From contig JAODUP010001186.1 of NCBI GenBank assembly GCA_025642065.1, positions 30,001 to 94,000 on the forward strand: a stretch of DNA of 64,000 bases. Reading direction: 5' to 3'. A program made the position numbers and the translations under genes. Below are positions 10,801 to 22,207 of this stretch, in pieces (position 1 is the first letter of the stretch; each line of letters starts with the position of its first letter). Source of the stretch: Paralvinella palmiformis (Eukaryota; Annelida; Polychaeta; Terebellida; Alvinellidae). Below the pieces are notes generated by a model. The model was not told where the DNA came from. It made no database searches and saw only the letters and a program-made list of their open reading frames with translations.

Positions 10801-13800
10801 ACTTTCAGGTTGTGGGTTAGAATCAGGCTCTTACCTGTGTTTGTGGGATGTTTCCCAAGGCAGGTACCTTTCGGCCATATGTCCCAGGTGTGACCAGCGT
10901 TGAGACTAAATAACTCAACTCGCGGTTAGAGTTTAATATACTGTATATACTCGTGCATTAGGTTTTATACATAAGCCACCAGGAAAATTGGCTACATTCA
11001 GAGAATGTCCATTGGGCTTGCTGACCAATAATAGGTTCATTTTCATTGTTTTGTGATACTGAGAGTTTCCTCATTCTATCTCTTATTGTGTATTTTTTCA
11101 TTCAAAAATATTTATTATTATGTTATGGTCTTTAATTTAGTATTCTAAAGCATAACAATCTGACTGAGGGGTGGGTGGGGTGCAAGGACCATGAAAAATC
11201 CTGGCTCAGTGCTTTCAGTTCTGCATTGGCTTTTATTCAAATTAGGTAGTTTTCTGTGATATCGACCGATATACTGACCTTGTCCAATATATACAAGATC
11301 ACCTTATTAACAAGTATATCTGGTTTGTTAAACTGGTTTAACCCAGTCCTGTTGGTTAAACCTGGGTTTATTAGTTTGTCCAGGTTACGTTTGTGTAGGT
11401 ATTTGCTTCGTTGGTGGCGTAACCAGTGCTGTCAGAGTGTTCCTTTTGACAGTCATTGTATTTTATTTACCGAAATATCCTTTAAATTTTTCTTCCATAC
11501 TTTATTTGTACTTAGTTTCTGTCAACAGATTATCTTTTGCTTTTGATTATTATTTTAATTATGTACTTAGCGGAATTCAGCCGTGTACCGATACCCAATC
11601 TGAATGAACCCATAGATAGGTAAGTTTGTTGATTTCCCCTTGTAAAATTTGGATTGTTGGGTCAAATTTAGATGGTATATTTCCAGATGGAATTCAACAC
11701 ACTTTATGCATCGTATATAAATAAAGCTAATGTTTTTCTGTGGTAACCATTTTTTTAAATTGTTGATAGATGTGCTACACTCGAGTATACTTTTGATAGT
11801 GATATTTTACATGTAAACTAGTTAAAAATTAATTATTGTGACATATTCAAGTTCAGGAAACACACATTGGATTAAAGCAAGTTAACTTCACATGACACAC
11901 ATTATATTAATTGCTTAGTAATAAATAATGGAACTAATAGCAAATAATATATCCGCTTATAGGATAATATGTCAATGTCTTAGTAAGTTATTATGATTAA
12001 TTATAATATTTCTTAATTAAAACTGATGAACATAATTTTGCTCTCATTCTTGTAGTCTTTTAGAAATTGATTTTAACTCATCAAGATCGTTCAAATTTTT
12101 ATAGTACTAAGAAAATGAAAGTTCAATATAGCAATTATTGAAACTGTTTTTTTTTAAAGCATTCATGTTTTTGTGCACATTTGTCACATGCAAAGGAACT
12201 TATGGTTATAATCCATTCAAATACTGTATATCAATTATTCTGTTTCACTTTTGTTGTGTGCGTGTGTAGAAAGGTTTACTTGGGATTTTATTCAAGTCTA
12301 ACAAATTGATTGATTCAATTCTAGACAGATCCCAAATATTGTTTTAGCTGAACTACTGCTTCAGATGTGTACAAAAAAGACATGATCCAGATTAGGAGTA
12401 CAGATACATTAATGAGACACTTTTCTTATAAACTTTTCTTAATAAACATAGCACTTTATCTTTCAGGTTCATCATGATTCCTCATGGTATCACCTGACAC
12501 CTTTCACTTTGTTTCAAACAATATTTAATATACAGAGGCACCAGGTAAATATTCATTAATCTTCACTTATTTAAAGGGCCATCCATAATCATTACCATTT
12601 TCACAACTATATAAAAGATACACTTATTCTTCCTTCTTGACAGTGTAGAACTGTAAATGTTGAATATGGTGATTGTTTCAGTTTCTGTTTTGCTAAAACG
12701 TGACTACGAGCATCATCTGTAAAATGCAAATAGTATTTGATGGATGGCCATAGTAGTTATTTTGAAAGTCTTTATCTGTCTGGTGAAAGAATGATTAATG
12801 GGCATTATGTTTTCATAATTTTTCAATATTAGAAAAGTAATACATTTGTTTCATACACCCTCCCATCAAGCCTGTGTTTTGTAAACTTGTGAAAATGATT
12901 ATAATTATGGTTACTCATAGGAACTACTGGTTTACGGAAGATGATCTGTTATGTGAATCTTTGAGTTTTAGGAGTTTTGCATCTTTTACTTGCTAACTGC
13001 ATACTTTGCAAGCCTTAGGTAATGTAATGTTAGAATGAAACACAAAATGATAAAACTCATTAGATGCATTCTGTATCGCAGAGTGTTACTACATTATGGA
13101 AGGGCATAGGCAGTACTCTAATGGTAAAAGGCATAGCCATTGCTACAGAGACAGGTCTGGCAGAGGTCACACCACTTCCAAAAGAGGTCAACAGACACTC
13201 GTCTATCAAGAAGCTAGTCCAGCATATATTGCTAAAAGGGTAAGTTTTATGGCCACTTTTCCGTTTATGGTAGGCTAATTCAGCCTGGCAGTCTCTGAGG
13301 GCAATAAGTTGAATTGAATAATATAATGCTATTTACATTTAGGCTAAAAGTTGAACTTGTCTGTGAATAACTGGTCTACTAGCTTTAGCTATAGTGTATA
13401 GGAAAAAATGTGCAACTATGATATTAAAACCAATGTTGTATGTCTGTAATTTTAGTAGTCTTGTCTATGTCCATTTTTGCTGAATGTAGACACCCATGGT
13501 CATTTATTAATAATTGATTCCTTAACTTTTTATCTCTTTTGAATTGACCATGGAACTATCAGTCAGCTTTTGGCATCTGCAGCTTTTAGGGGTGTGCATT
13601 ATACGCCATAACTGTTGACAATTGTGTGTCTAAATGTATACTGTACAGATGTTAAATACTTTATCTGAGTGCAGCTTAATTCAGTTCTTTGTATATTTTC
13701 ATTCTACTCTGAAATATAGAAATCCCTAAAATGTTAGAAAAGACTAATACTAGCCACTGGATATTTCAGTTGATAAGAACAGTAATATTTTTACACTAAT

Positions 13801-15766
13801 CAGATTGCACTATGTGGATAGTGTATCGAAATTCAGGCCCTTGATGACAGCCAAGAGCCATGTAATGATATAAGGGATCTTTATAAATAACTGGTTCTGT
13901 CTGTTTTCACCCAGCAATTTCTGCTTGACAGTACTGACTTTATCAATATGTGTATGTTTTGGCACAGCCAAGCACGAATCCAGAACTGCTCCACTGTGCA
14001 TGTAATGTCACCACTCTGTGTGTTCTTACAATGAGTGTGCATGCAGATTCTGCTGTTTAAATAATTGACCACATGGCAGCTGGCTGAAGCTGTGTTTTAT
14101 GTTGTATCTTCCCAGAGAGAAACGCAGTATTTATGTACGACTTGCAAGCTGTATGCTTTAATTAACCTTATATTACAGCAACAAGTATATTTTCTATTTC
14201 TCCAGACTCACCCTTGTAGTAGTGACGCCATTTTATGCGGCTAGTCTTGTGGAGACAGTGCAGGTAATCTGTTTATTCATAACTGCATTTTGTTGGCTTT
14301 CCGGACGACAAACTACAAACAATATTATTTATCAATTCTGCTTTGATTTGTTTGTGCCTGAAATTGTAGTCGGAATCATTACAATATTATGGCACACCAT
14401 TCTGTTGTATACAGTTTTTGTTTCACTTATCCATTTACTCACCGAAAGGGTCTTACCACACTATAGGGATGAAATGGACCTAAATAATAATAAAGTTTAT
14501 GGGGTGGGGAACTTGGATGATGATGATGATTGATGTTTTACGGCCACTTTTGTGCACGAGGTAGGCTAAATGGGCCGAGCGACCTCCAAAGTTAATGAGA
14601 AGAAGTGAAAGACGAAACAACCTATCAGATATGCCCACGCCGGGATTCGAACACGGGTGGTAGTGATCTGTGGTCCAGCACGCTACCGCTAGACCACGGA
14701 GGCGCCTATGTGGGGAACTTGGAAGCCTCGTATATACTTTTTGTTGCATGGACGAGACTTCATCAACTGCCAGTAGACGCTATTGGTAGTTTTTGCTTAG
14801 AATTTAACATTTTATTAGTCACTTTGCAGTTGTCATGTATTACATGACTCTCATGGAATACCTTGCAACTCCTATTCAAGCACACACAATACACACACAC
14901 ACCCACACTATTTGTAGGCCTTACTAATTATTTTTTTTGTAAATACAGAGTGAAATTGCTAGTGAACGTCCCGGTGTGTTTGACTTCCTGAGGGAAGGCG
15001 TCCAACGTCTCATGAGCCTGAGCACGCCGCAAATGACGAGACTGTTACCTGTATGGAAACTCTTCACGCCACTGGTCGTCTACGGTATCCTGCATTATGT
15101 TGTAGCATCCCTGGCTCAGTATACGGTTCTCGTCTCTGTGAAATCTGAACTGATGGAAAGAAAGGTATGTTTATATGCTGGCTAACGCCTTCATGCGCGC
15201 ATCATTAAGAATGACCTGCATACACCGCAGACTAGTTTCATACATCACATTGTATGTATTAAGTATGTTCATTAGTATAGGAAGATTTGATTATTGTTTG
15301 AATTTAGAAAAAAGATGATGACAGCAGTTTAGAGAGATCACTATATGAAACGTATTATCCTGAGCTGATTGCTACCTTCACTGGCAATCTACTGGCAGAC
15401 ACACTACTCTTCCCACTTGAGACAATCATCCATCGTCTGTGTCTGCAGGGTACGAGGACGATCATAGACAACACCGACTATGGCTTGGGTGTGATCCCGA
15501 TCATAACACGCTACGAGGGATTTGCCGACTGCTTTCAGAACGTCATCAGCGAGGAGGGATTTGCTGGCTTATATAAGGGTTTTGGCGCTCTCCTTCTCCA
15601 GTACGGGCTCCACATGGCAATACTGAAGCTGACAAAGTTTCTCTTTGTGGTGTTATCCTCTGAGGAGTTCCTCAGTCCGGAGGCGAGCCCCTCAAAACGG
15701 ATGATTCCCATTGAAGAGATTCAGTTTGGCAGTCCAAGGCACAGACCTGACGGTCTGCCAAGATGA
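6259..15766 (+). CDS. SLC25A46: SLC25A46 homologue, mitochondrial outer-membrane carrier-family protein (8 exons, complete)
   Basis: Joined exons: 6259-6466, 10427-10469, 10652-10709, 12467-12544, 13082-13239, 14206-14263, 14949-15164, 15308-15766 (1278 nt, 425 aa plus stop). Every intron has GT/AG ends and the phases agree throughout (1,2,0,0,2,0,0). Alignment recalled against the vertebrate protein is continuous: AEHVLSHPCIVLRRQCQV, YHLTPFT, LWKGIGSTL, TPFYAASLVETVQ, GILHYVVAS, YYPELIA, FPLETIIHRL, QGTRTIIDNTD, YKGFGALLLQYGLH. The 418-residue vertebrate protein is likewise encoded by eight exons. The family member sits in the outer mitochondrial membrane, is related to yeast Ugo1, and is linked to mitochondrial fission/fusion and cristae organisation with MFN2, OPA1 and MICOS (established knowledge). 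The N-terminal ~70 residues are poorly conserved, as usual. A ~30-residue polar C-terminal tail follows the last conserved helix. Confidence 0.95.
7043..7117. repeat. Hairpin, 33-bp arms, 9-nt loop
   Basis: Arms 7043-7075 and 7085-7117 are complementary with a single mismatch (TATATT versus TACATT). Confidence 0.95.
7377..7427. repeat. Perfect hairpin, 25-bp arms, 1-nt loop
   Basis: Arms 7377-7401 and 7403-7427 are exact reverse complements around base 7402. Confidence 0.95.
7426..7472. repeat. Perfect hairpin, 20-bp arms, abutting the previous one
   Basis: Arms 7426-7445 and 7453-7472 are exact reverse complements with a 7-nt loop. The first two bases are shared with the preceding hairpin. 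Confidence 0.95.
7601..7784 (+). mobile_element. SINE family B copy (intron 1)
   Basis: Same ~190-bp family as the copies at 24439 and 27440. It has a tRNA-like head with the GGACCACA(A/G)ATCACTACCACC block, then GTGGGCATATCTGAAGG, TTTAGCCTACC and the CATCAATCATCATC tail. It is diverged and I saw no clear TSD. Confidence 0.85.
7855..7881. repeat. (TA)n microsatellite
   Basis: Uninterrupted TA run. Confidence 0.9.
8399..8578 (-). mobile_element. SINE family B copy with 13-bp TSD (intron 1)
   Basis: A reverse-orientation copy flanked by the identical direct repeat TGGCAAGCATACA at 8386-8398 and 8579-8591, which fixes both ends. Confidence 0.92.
9010..9915. mobile_element. Putative DNA-transposon-like repeat with facing ACTTG(T/C)CC termini
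   Basis: The left edge (TTGCAGGGCATGAC, CACTTGTCCTGTAGGACAAGTG, TTTTACTTGTCCC) is mirrored at the right edge when reversed (GTGCAGGGTCAGAATTTTG, GCACTTGCCCAAC, TTTTCACTTGCCC). The interior holds a diverged duplication (9262-9395 versus 9535-9705: GATTCCAT, TATCCATGTGTTT(T/C)GGACA, GGTTGAATCCA) and smaller hairpins such as CGGACGGTTGAA...TTCAACCGTCTG at 9366-9401. No transposase motif was seen. Confidence 0.45.
9894..10364. repeat. Tandem triplication, 157-bp unit
   Basis: Three near-identical units start at 9894, 10051 and 10208 (CAAAATTCTGRCCCTGCACC...). They differ at only a few bases, and the last ends about 60 bp before exon 2 of SLC25A46. The first unit overlaps the right edge of the 9.0-9.9 kb element. 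Confidence 0.97.
10427..10469 (+). CDS. SLC25A46: SLC25A46 exon 2
   Basis: A 43-nt exon between TTTACAG and GTAGTT that encodes SVHRFVGLGVGLA, equivalent to the vertebrate NRFAGFGIGLA. Both phases fit their neighbours. Confidence 0.9.
10652..10709 (+). CDS. SLC25A46: SLC25A46 exon 3
   Basis: A 58-nt exon between TATTCCAG and GTAATT, encoding VAAEHVLSHPCIVLRRQCQ. This is one of the most conserved blocks of the family. Confidence 0.95.
10765..10935 (+). mobile_element. tRNA-derived SINE, family C (intron 3)
   Basis: A tRNA-like head (TCTGATAGAGCAGTGG...; degenerate B box GTGGGTTAGAATC) is followed by CCTGTGTTTGTGGGATGTTTCCC. That body recurs in reverse at about 61321-61400. Confidence 0.55.
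12467..12544 (+). CDS. SLC25A46: SLC25A46 exon 4
   Basis: A 78-nt, phase 0-0 exon encoding a 26-residue segment centred on SSWYHLTPFTLFQTIF. Confidence 0.9.
13082..13239 (+). CDS. SLC25A46: SLC25A46 exon 5
   Basis: A 158-nt exon beginning SVTTLWKGIGSTLMVKGIA and ending at the donor GTAAGT. It matches the vertebrate [20 protein letters not shown] and TPLPREV regions. Confidence 0.95.
14206..14263 (+). CDS. SLC25A46: SLC25A46 exon 6
   Basis: A 58-nt exon after a good polypyrimidine tract (TTTCTATTTCTCCAG). It encodes LTLVVVTPFYAASLVETVQ. Confidence 0.95.
14518..14709 (-). mobile_element. SINE family B copy with 14-bp TSD (intron 6)
   Basis: A reverse-orientation copy between the identical repeats GTGGGGAACTTGGA at 14504-14517 and 14710-14723, inserted in SLC25A46 intron 6. 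Confidence 0.93.
14949..15164 (+). CDS. SLC25A46: SLC25A46 exon 7
   Basis: A 216-nt, phase 0-0 exon of 72 codons. It carries PQMTRLLPVWKLFTPLVVY and GILHYVVASLAQY, equivalent to the vertebrate LLPLLSLIFPTVLHGVLHY. Confidence 0.95.
15308..15766 (+). CDS. SLC25A46: SLC25A46 exon 8 with stop
   Basis: The last coding exon, 152 codons and TGA at 15764. It holds the carrier signature-like FPLETIIHRLCLQGTRTIID and YKGFGALLLQYGLHMAILK, then a polar tail absent from the vertebrate protein. Confidence 0.95.
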   Translation, partial: KKDDDSSLERSLYETYYPELIATFTGNLLADTLLFPLETIIHRLCLQGTRTIIDNTDYGLGVIPIITRYEGFADCFQNVISEEGFAGLYKGFGALLLQYGLHMAILKLTKFLFVVLSSEEFLSPEASPSKRMIPIEEIQFGSPRHRPDGLPR

Positions 15767-16679
15767 GGTGCCTCATCGATTGTTTTGTGCTATGCTATGT
15801 GCCGGAAACAAATCAGCCGCCAATCTACCCCAACTGTTTGCACCACTACTGATTCTTGAATACCTGTTTGAAGAAATGTATTATGTTAATGGGAAATAAG
15901 ACCCCAGGTGGAATATGTTTTCCCCTTAAACTGCAAGACCATCTTGTGGGTTTCATCGTATAGTTTGGGATTACATTTTTAATTCCTTGAGCTTAATAGT
16001 AATAGTATGCATAATATGATTATATATTTGTTATCCTATGGTATTACTAAATGCCTTACTGACTTGGCTTGCATGTTGTTCACCAAATGCTACATAACGC
16101 CTCATAATCTATGTCAGTTACTGTTAGACTGTTTATGGCACTAAATACTAGATCATAGCAGAAAATAATATTTATTGCGTCAAATAAATTAAGTTTCTGC
16201 CATTTACTAAAGTGATGTTGTAGCATTAGTAACATTAGTCGGCTTTGTTCTATAGCCAACTTGTTATACTGATGTGGTGTTTAGTGCAGTTTAAATATCA
16301 GACAATGCGTTGTTTAAATCAGACATGTGGTTAAATGCTATTAATTGATTTATAAGCTGTCACATGAAGTGCAATATTTAATATATCTCCATTCTAGCTC
16401 TTGGGAGCTGTTACTGATATGGCAAGGTGTCATATATTAGGTCAATGTTGATTGTAAACTGGTTAAGTCGTACTAGCTGATTTGAAATGAAGAGCCAGAA
16501 TTATGAACGGAGAAGACCCACGTTATCAATGGCTAGACAAATATATGGTTAATGACTAGCTAGTGACAGCTGGCGGCTTTAATCTCTTGTCACTATTTTA
16601 ATTTATTATCACCTGGTGCAGTTCGTCTGATTGATATGATTTGTTATTGTGTATATTGTTTATGTTGTAAATATCAGTT

Positions 16680-16685
16680 AATAAA
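16680..16685 (+). terminator. Likely SLC25A46 polyadenylation signal
   Basis: AATAAA, followed 15-35 nt later by a GT-rich stretch (16700-16721) that would act as a downstream element. This gives a 3'UTR of about 0.93 kb. An earlier AATAAA at 16183 lacks such a GT-rich element. Confidence 0.55.
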
Positions 16686-17231
16686 TTCACCAAAACCAAT
16701 CTGTGTGTATGTGTGTGTGTACAAACAGTGAAAGGACACAACCTAGAAGGTTTACAATTATGAAAATATACAAATTGAGTGAATTATATTTTATTGCAGT
16801 TGAATAAAGTAATTAATTCAGTTATTTACTATTTTAGAGATCGAATTTACTGTTAGTCCACAATTACAATAGTGAACAAAAGCTTAATAACATAAACTGA
16901 ATAGACTGACATTTAGGTGTGGTGTCTATTTTACACTGAAAAGTGCACATTGAAATGTTTAAATATTAAGGTTTATTATTGATATATCTAATTCATATTT
17001 GATTTGATTTTTCCAATATTTGCAGCCTCAGTTTAAGATTGGAACTATGATGACATTCAGATACAAAGGCTATACATTGCTTATCAATATCAGACACTGA
17101 TTACGTGGAAATAACACAAATTAATTGTTGATTGCTGCACTTAACTTATTCCCATATCAGCATTTGAATCATACAAAATGAACAGATTTTCGCATAACAT
17201 TTATCATTATATACATAAGTATCTGTTTTAT

Positions 17232-17233
<2 letters not shown>

Positions 17234-17273
<40 letters not shown>

Positions 17274-17283
17274 TTATATATAT
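17234..17283. repeat. (TA)n microsatellite
   Basis: TA run with two TTTATA interruptions. Confidence 0.9.
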
Positions 17284-17469
17284 GCGTATGTGTGTGTGTT
17301 CAACAGAACTAATTCAACCGAAATCCGTCAAACACACGCACACGTGTTCATAGAGTTGGTAATGCCATTAATCGTTTTACAACCAACTTGACATGTTGAG
17401 TATAAACAAGTCATATACGTACAGGATGACATTAACTCAACACAGTAGCAATCAAATATATAATACCAG

Positions 17470-17646
17470 TTGTGGTCTAACGATAGTGAGTTGGACCACA
17501 GATCACTACCACCCGAGTTCGAATCTCGGTGTGGGCATATCTGAAGGTTGTTTCATCTTTGACTTCACTTCATTACCTTTGGAGGTCGCTCGGGCCATTT
17601 AGTCTTACCATGTACACAAAAGTGGCGGTAAAACATCAATCATCAT
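17470..17646 (+). mobile_element. SINE family B copy, 5'-truncated
   Basis: Lacks the GGGCGCCTCC start. It has the GTGGTCTAACG head, ACCACAGATCACTACCACC, GTTCGAATCTCGG and the CATCAATCATCAT end. Confidence 0.88.
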
Positions 17647-18189
17647 TCAGTTAATCTTTAATAAGACGGGAAAATACAGGGAATTTTATTTTTTGAATCA
17701 TTAATTGTGCCGAAGTAAGAAAAATGAAATGCTTTGAATATGTGACAGCTATTATGTATATCCTATCAAAGCATTAGGTATAAAATAATTTAACACCACA
17801 CTGGTGGGATATAATGATACAACAATATCCGGATTATTCCGTTACAAGTAATAGGCATATATTGTTTTGGCGAGATTAAGTTTACAGTTTTGAGTTGACG
17901 CTTATTCATTTTTTTTCGTGCTGTACAACTGATGATGCCTAGGTATGCTACAACTAATTATAAACAGTAAACTGGCAAACATTTTGAACCATAGGAGCTA
18001 AACACTAGGTGACTGTGGTCCAATCTTGCGAGTCTTATATATGTTACAGTTAATCTGTATAATCAAGTAATATCTATAGCATATCTATTTCTTAAACCAT
18101 ATTTACAATCTTGAAACATTCATAGTTGAAAATCGATTAAATTGTAGGTAGTCATGTTGGTGGACGTGCCGAGAGAGAGCCTAATTAAC

Positions 18190-18425
18190 TTCTGTATGTA
18201 CTAACTCACCATTAAACCACACGCAAATGTTGTTTACTGAGAGCTCTGGTGCTAAATGACACTTTTTAGAGGTGCTTCCGCTTTCTGTACGTAACCTGCA
18301 TGCAGTCGCTTCCCCGTGGGCGTGACATATTTGTCACGCACGAAAAGCGGATTAGCTGGTCCTCACAGGCTGATAAGTAGCCCAGACACATGTATAGGTG
18401 TATGTATGTATATATATATATATAT
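18190..18425 (+). repeat. Interspersed repeat E ending in (TA)n
   Basis: Recurs at about 28925-29180 in the same orientation. Shared blocks include CTTCCG(C/T)TTT(C/T)TGTACGTA, CCTGCATG(C/T)AG and TACGAAAAGCG-type ends, with a TA run after each copy. No protein motif recognised. Confidence 0.6.
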
Positions 18426-18544
18426 AGAGATATGTGGAGGTGTAGAATATTTAATATTTTTAAATGAAATATGTATAGCATTATTTATGTATAGATTAAT
18501 GTAGATATAAATTTCAAAGGATGGTTAGATGTTGATGTTCTGAG

Positions 18545-19200
18545 CCAGTGCCACTATATATGTATCCTTAAACGCACATTTCCCGTGCCAGACATCAGAC
18601 CTATTTCGATCCAAATTCCTTAATACACCAATGTAATAAAGTTGTGTCGTTATTACAACATGTTTACTCTATCAGGTTTGCTAAATATAGTGTAGTATCT
18701 GTAGTGTTGTCCTGTTATGTGGTCTCGCCAAACGACCTATTAAATTATATAATGCTTTTTGATGGATTTATACTCTTGAATGCGTTTATTACTGCAGCAG
18801 ACATCTCCGTTGGTATTAAGCTGCGGGAAAAGTTTTCCATATTGTGGACAATTAGTTTAGACTGGTATAGGAAAATTGTTAAATGTATAGCTATTATAAG
18901 ACCAACGTGTCATTCGCACTATCGAAGATCTGCCTGAAGTCCTGTGTTCTCGGTTATAAGTCAAATAGATCAAGGGGATAGGTGTTTTGATTTAACTGCA
19001 TATACTAAGGGATGATAAAATAGGCGTAGATGAACGTTCAAGAAGTGATGAACGGAAATATATGAGGATTAGCTGTTGGATTTCAGTAAATCATAGTATT
19101 TACTCAGGACTGAGGCGGTATTTCATTCTAGTCCAGTAATAATCCAAGTCATTTCCTTGCTTCCATATCAACGTAATGTACACTACAAAATATAAAGGAC
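18545..19200 (+). repeat. Interspersed repeat D, fullest copy
   Basis: Starts CTTAAACGCACATTTCCCGT. Its 5' half recurs at 26767-27045 and its 3' half at 28205-28740, in the same orientation. Short open frames across the copies (for example TCHSHYRRSA versus TCHSQYRKSA) are related only because the DNA is. Class unknown. Confidence 0.65.
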
Positions 19201-19823
19201 TCAGTAGAAAATGAGCTGCAATGTTGTCAAGTGGCGACTGGTTCACTCATCCATAAAAATGAGAACCTGATGGGTATGTGTTTGAGTAACCCTTTGCGCC
19301 CATCAAAACAATATGCGTTGCATGCTTCCTTGGGAGTTGAGATGTGTGCTGGATTGGAACAGGTCTGAGTCAAGGATAATAGTACTGTACAGCGCCTCAG
19401 AACTGGGTTACCTGGTTCTGATGCTATATGAACATGCATTATTATTATTATTAGGGCACTAAATACATTTCACGTATATTATTAAACACATTTTAAAGAT
19501 TTCGTTTATCAAATGGAAAAGTCAGATACTAAAATAGTAAGAAATGGTACATGCGACTCTAAAGTGTGTGATTAATACTAAAACACATCTGAAGTGTATA
19601 ACCTTATTCAGATGATATTTATAGGTGACCACAAGCCATGGATATTTACGGACATGCACCACAAAAGGTCAGACTTGTTAATCTTTTCTCTAGACACTGG
19701 TTTAGATATAAGTACAGTTATGATATTCAGGTAATGTTTAAACAGTTAATAAATATTTTAAGTTAAAGTATTCCACAATCTCTCTGGAAATCGTAAATAT
19801 AGCAGATAGATAAATATATGGAT

Positions 19824-19845
19824 AGACAGACAGACAGACAGACAT

Positions 19846-19892
<47 letters not shown>

Positions 19893-19946
19893 TACAGACA
19901 GACAGACAGACAGACAGAGAGACATACAGATAGATAGATAGATAGA
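19824..19946. repeat. (CAGA)n microsatellite
   Basis: Tetranucleotide run with occasional CATA and GATA variants. Confidence 0.95.
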
Positions 19947-20375
19947 TTAAAAGATTGGTAGATAGACAGGTTTATATTTTCTATATGGATATATACTACA
20001 TAGATACAAATGAAACGATTAACGATGGATGAGATAGCGTTTGTATCAGTTTGAATGGATAAGAATACGGCATAGTATTAGATAAGAAGATGATACCAGA
20101 TTAAATGCCATTAATAATGTTATTAATAATCCTCTTCAGTCACAAATTTGGCTAATAGAATAAGGAACATATCATTATACATATTATTAACATTTTCTAT
20201 CGTTTACCGGAGAAATAATAATAAAGATTACTTCAAGGACATTGTAGTTCGTCCTCTAAGTGTATTGTGTGGTTTGTAGACCTTGCCAATTAAGGTAGTG
20301 ACATCTAGCGGCAGGATTTAGAACTAGTACAATCGGGTCTCGTTAATCGCAGTCTGGATCCCCGTTCCTTTTCAG

Positions 20376-20514
20376 CGCTATCGGAACATGTTATAAAGTA
20401 ATCAACGGTGCAGCCACATTGGAAGAGGTACGAGATAGCTGTGGTGGCGCTAATGCACTTGTTGCATCCACGCGAGATCAAGACGATCAAGAATTTCTAC
20501 GTACTGTGGCGTCT
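20376..20514 (+). CDS. Candidate exon encoding the first half of a C-type-lectin-like domain
   Basis: The acceptor CCGTTCCTTTTCAG at 20375 is followed by a frame with CYKVINGAATLEEVRDSC and NALVASTRDQDDQEFL. This fits the N-terminal half of a C-type lectin fold (C...TW/L.EAR..C...LV...D..EQ.FL). The best donor fitting the domain is GTATCT at 20515 (phase 0); a stronger GAG|GTACGA at 20428 would cut the domain short. No exon encoding the second half (WIGL / WND / C-terminal Cys pattern) was found within 2 kb, so this may be a gene fragment or pseudogene. Confidence 0.45.
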
Positions 20515-20624
20515 GTATCTATATCGCTCAACTTGTTGAAATTATTTTTTTATTACCTACTCTTATCTCTTCTTTCCTTGAATCATTTACAATAGATATA
20601 ATAATAATATAGCAATAATAGTAT

Positions 20625-20670
20625 GTTATATAGCGTCTTATTCAACCGAAATTGCTCTAAGGCGCTTAAC
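20625..20670 (-). repeat. Possible LINE 3'-tail fragment
   Basis: A TATAGCGTC...GCTCTAAGGCGCTTAAC block resembles the AGCGCC...AAGGCGCT stem found at the 3' ends of some LINEs; compare 53998-54040. Confidence 0.3.
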
Positions 20671-21974
20671 ATAAACACAACTAAAACATATTCTGGGCTC
20701 ATATAGATCAAATACATTTCATACATAATAAACTGGTTTAATATTATAAATACGCCCATTTAAATAAATGGGTTTTAATAACCTTACAAAATATGTCTCT
20801 ACTTGCTGCGAGTTTTATGTGGTTTGACAACAGTCAGTTCTCCATCTCACTGTCTCTCACTCTCAAGTGTTTACTTTTTACTTGACATTTCCTGTCAAAA
20901 TCAACAAGAAGTATCAGTAGGAAGGTATTGTAGTCCTAAAGCAATTGTAGAGTACACGAATAACAAGTAAATAGTTTTAGCACGCTGATTTACATGGCAA
21001 TAATATTGTTAATATACATGTCATATATAATAACAGTATTATTGAGATTTAATTCAAACTATATCATATATCAATGTGGGACTAGTACAGCAAAGCACTA
21101 TCAACTGGCCCCCGACATTAGATTGATCATTAAGCGAATAATAGGAACTTGGTTTTTCATGGTTATTCACCCTTCGGTGAACCTTTCGTACACTTGTGAA
21201 AGTGATGAACATTAAGGACAATCTGTAGCATGTTTTCCCAATCATTCTATTGTGAAGGCACTTTTAAAGACATGAAAATTACCTTACGCTGAATGTAATT
21301 TTGTCACATACAGTTTGTCACACAGGGTTCAAATCCCAGTTTGCTGTGTGAAGGATGTTTCATCTGACATATCGCCTCACACTTTTGTAATAATCTATGT
21401 AAATAAAAGCGACTGTTTGTTTGTTTGTTTATTTGTTCGCAAAATAAATTCTGACCAATGAGTCATAAACGGCGGTAAATATGACATTAGTTGGGACTAT
21501 GATGTCGACAATGACCATTAGGTGATAACACACATGTCACAGGATGTCAATCATCTCAACGACGTCAATCACCTCTACCGCGGCCCAAGTAGCCCTTCGT
21601 TTAAATGCGGCTTTTAAGCTTCTCCTATATAAATTAAATATTAAATTAAAAAATACCTGTTTATTATTATTATTTTTCAAAACACAAAGGTGGTATACAA
21701 CATATTTATTTTACTTTAGTTGTTCAATGGCGAGTAAGTGTCGCTAGTATAAATGAAGGATCTTCTTGTAGGACTTCGTCTGTTTATGACAGTAATTTTG
21801 GATGTAGAAATGCACTGGACGGTCGAAAGACACCCCCAGTCTCCAGAATGGGAAACTTTCTGTCAAGATGTTGAAGCATCGATAAAGGTAGGAATATAGC
21901 TTTCTCCCCGTCTCGTTCGGCCTCCGCTCTCTATCTCTCCCTTACACACAAACCCAAACACACACACGTACACA

Positions 21975-22207
21975 CAGTGTTCCAGCTAGGCCCTTACCCG
22001 GTAGTATAACGCCCTGCCCCTATTTAACTGCGCCCTGTACGTTTTATTTTGCGCCCTGTGTATTTATAGGGCGCCCGGTGTTATTGGTATTTATGGTACT
22101 GTCATAAGCTCTATTTCATGAATATAAACTAAATGCCAAAGTTAACTAAAAGTGCCCTCCATCTGCCAACTGCACTCTGTACTTTTCAAAACCTAGCTGG
22201 AACACTG
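21975..22207. mobile_element. MITE with perfect 16-bp terminal inverted repeats (233 bp)
   Basis: CAGTGTTCCAGCTAGG at 21975-21990 and its exact reverse complement at 22192-22207. Both ends lie in CA-rich microsatellite sequence. The interior repeats GCGCCCTGT-like motifs and has no coding capacity. Confidence 0.85.

Noticed and set aside
18644..18937. 97-codon frame with relatives at 26783 and 28219
   Set aside because: The similarity is explained by repeat D at DNA level. The frames differ in start and are not preserved as protein.
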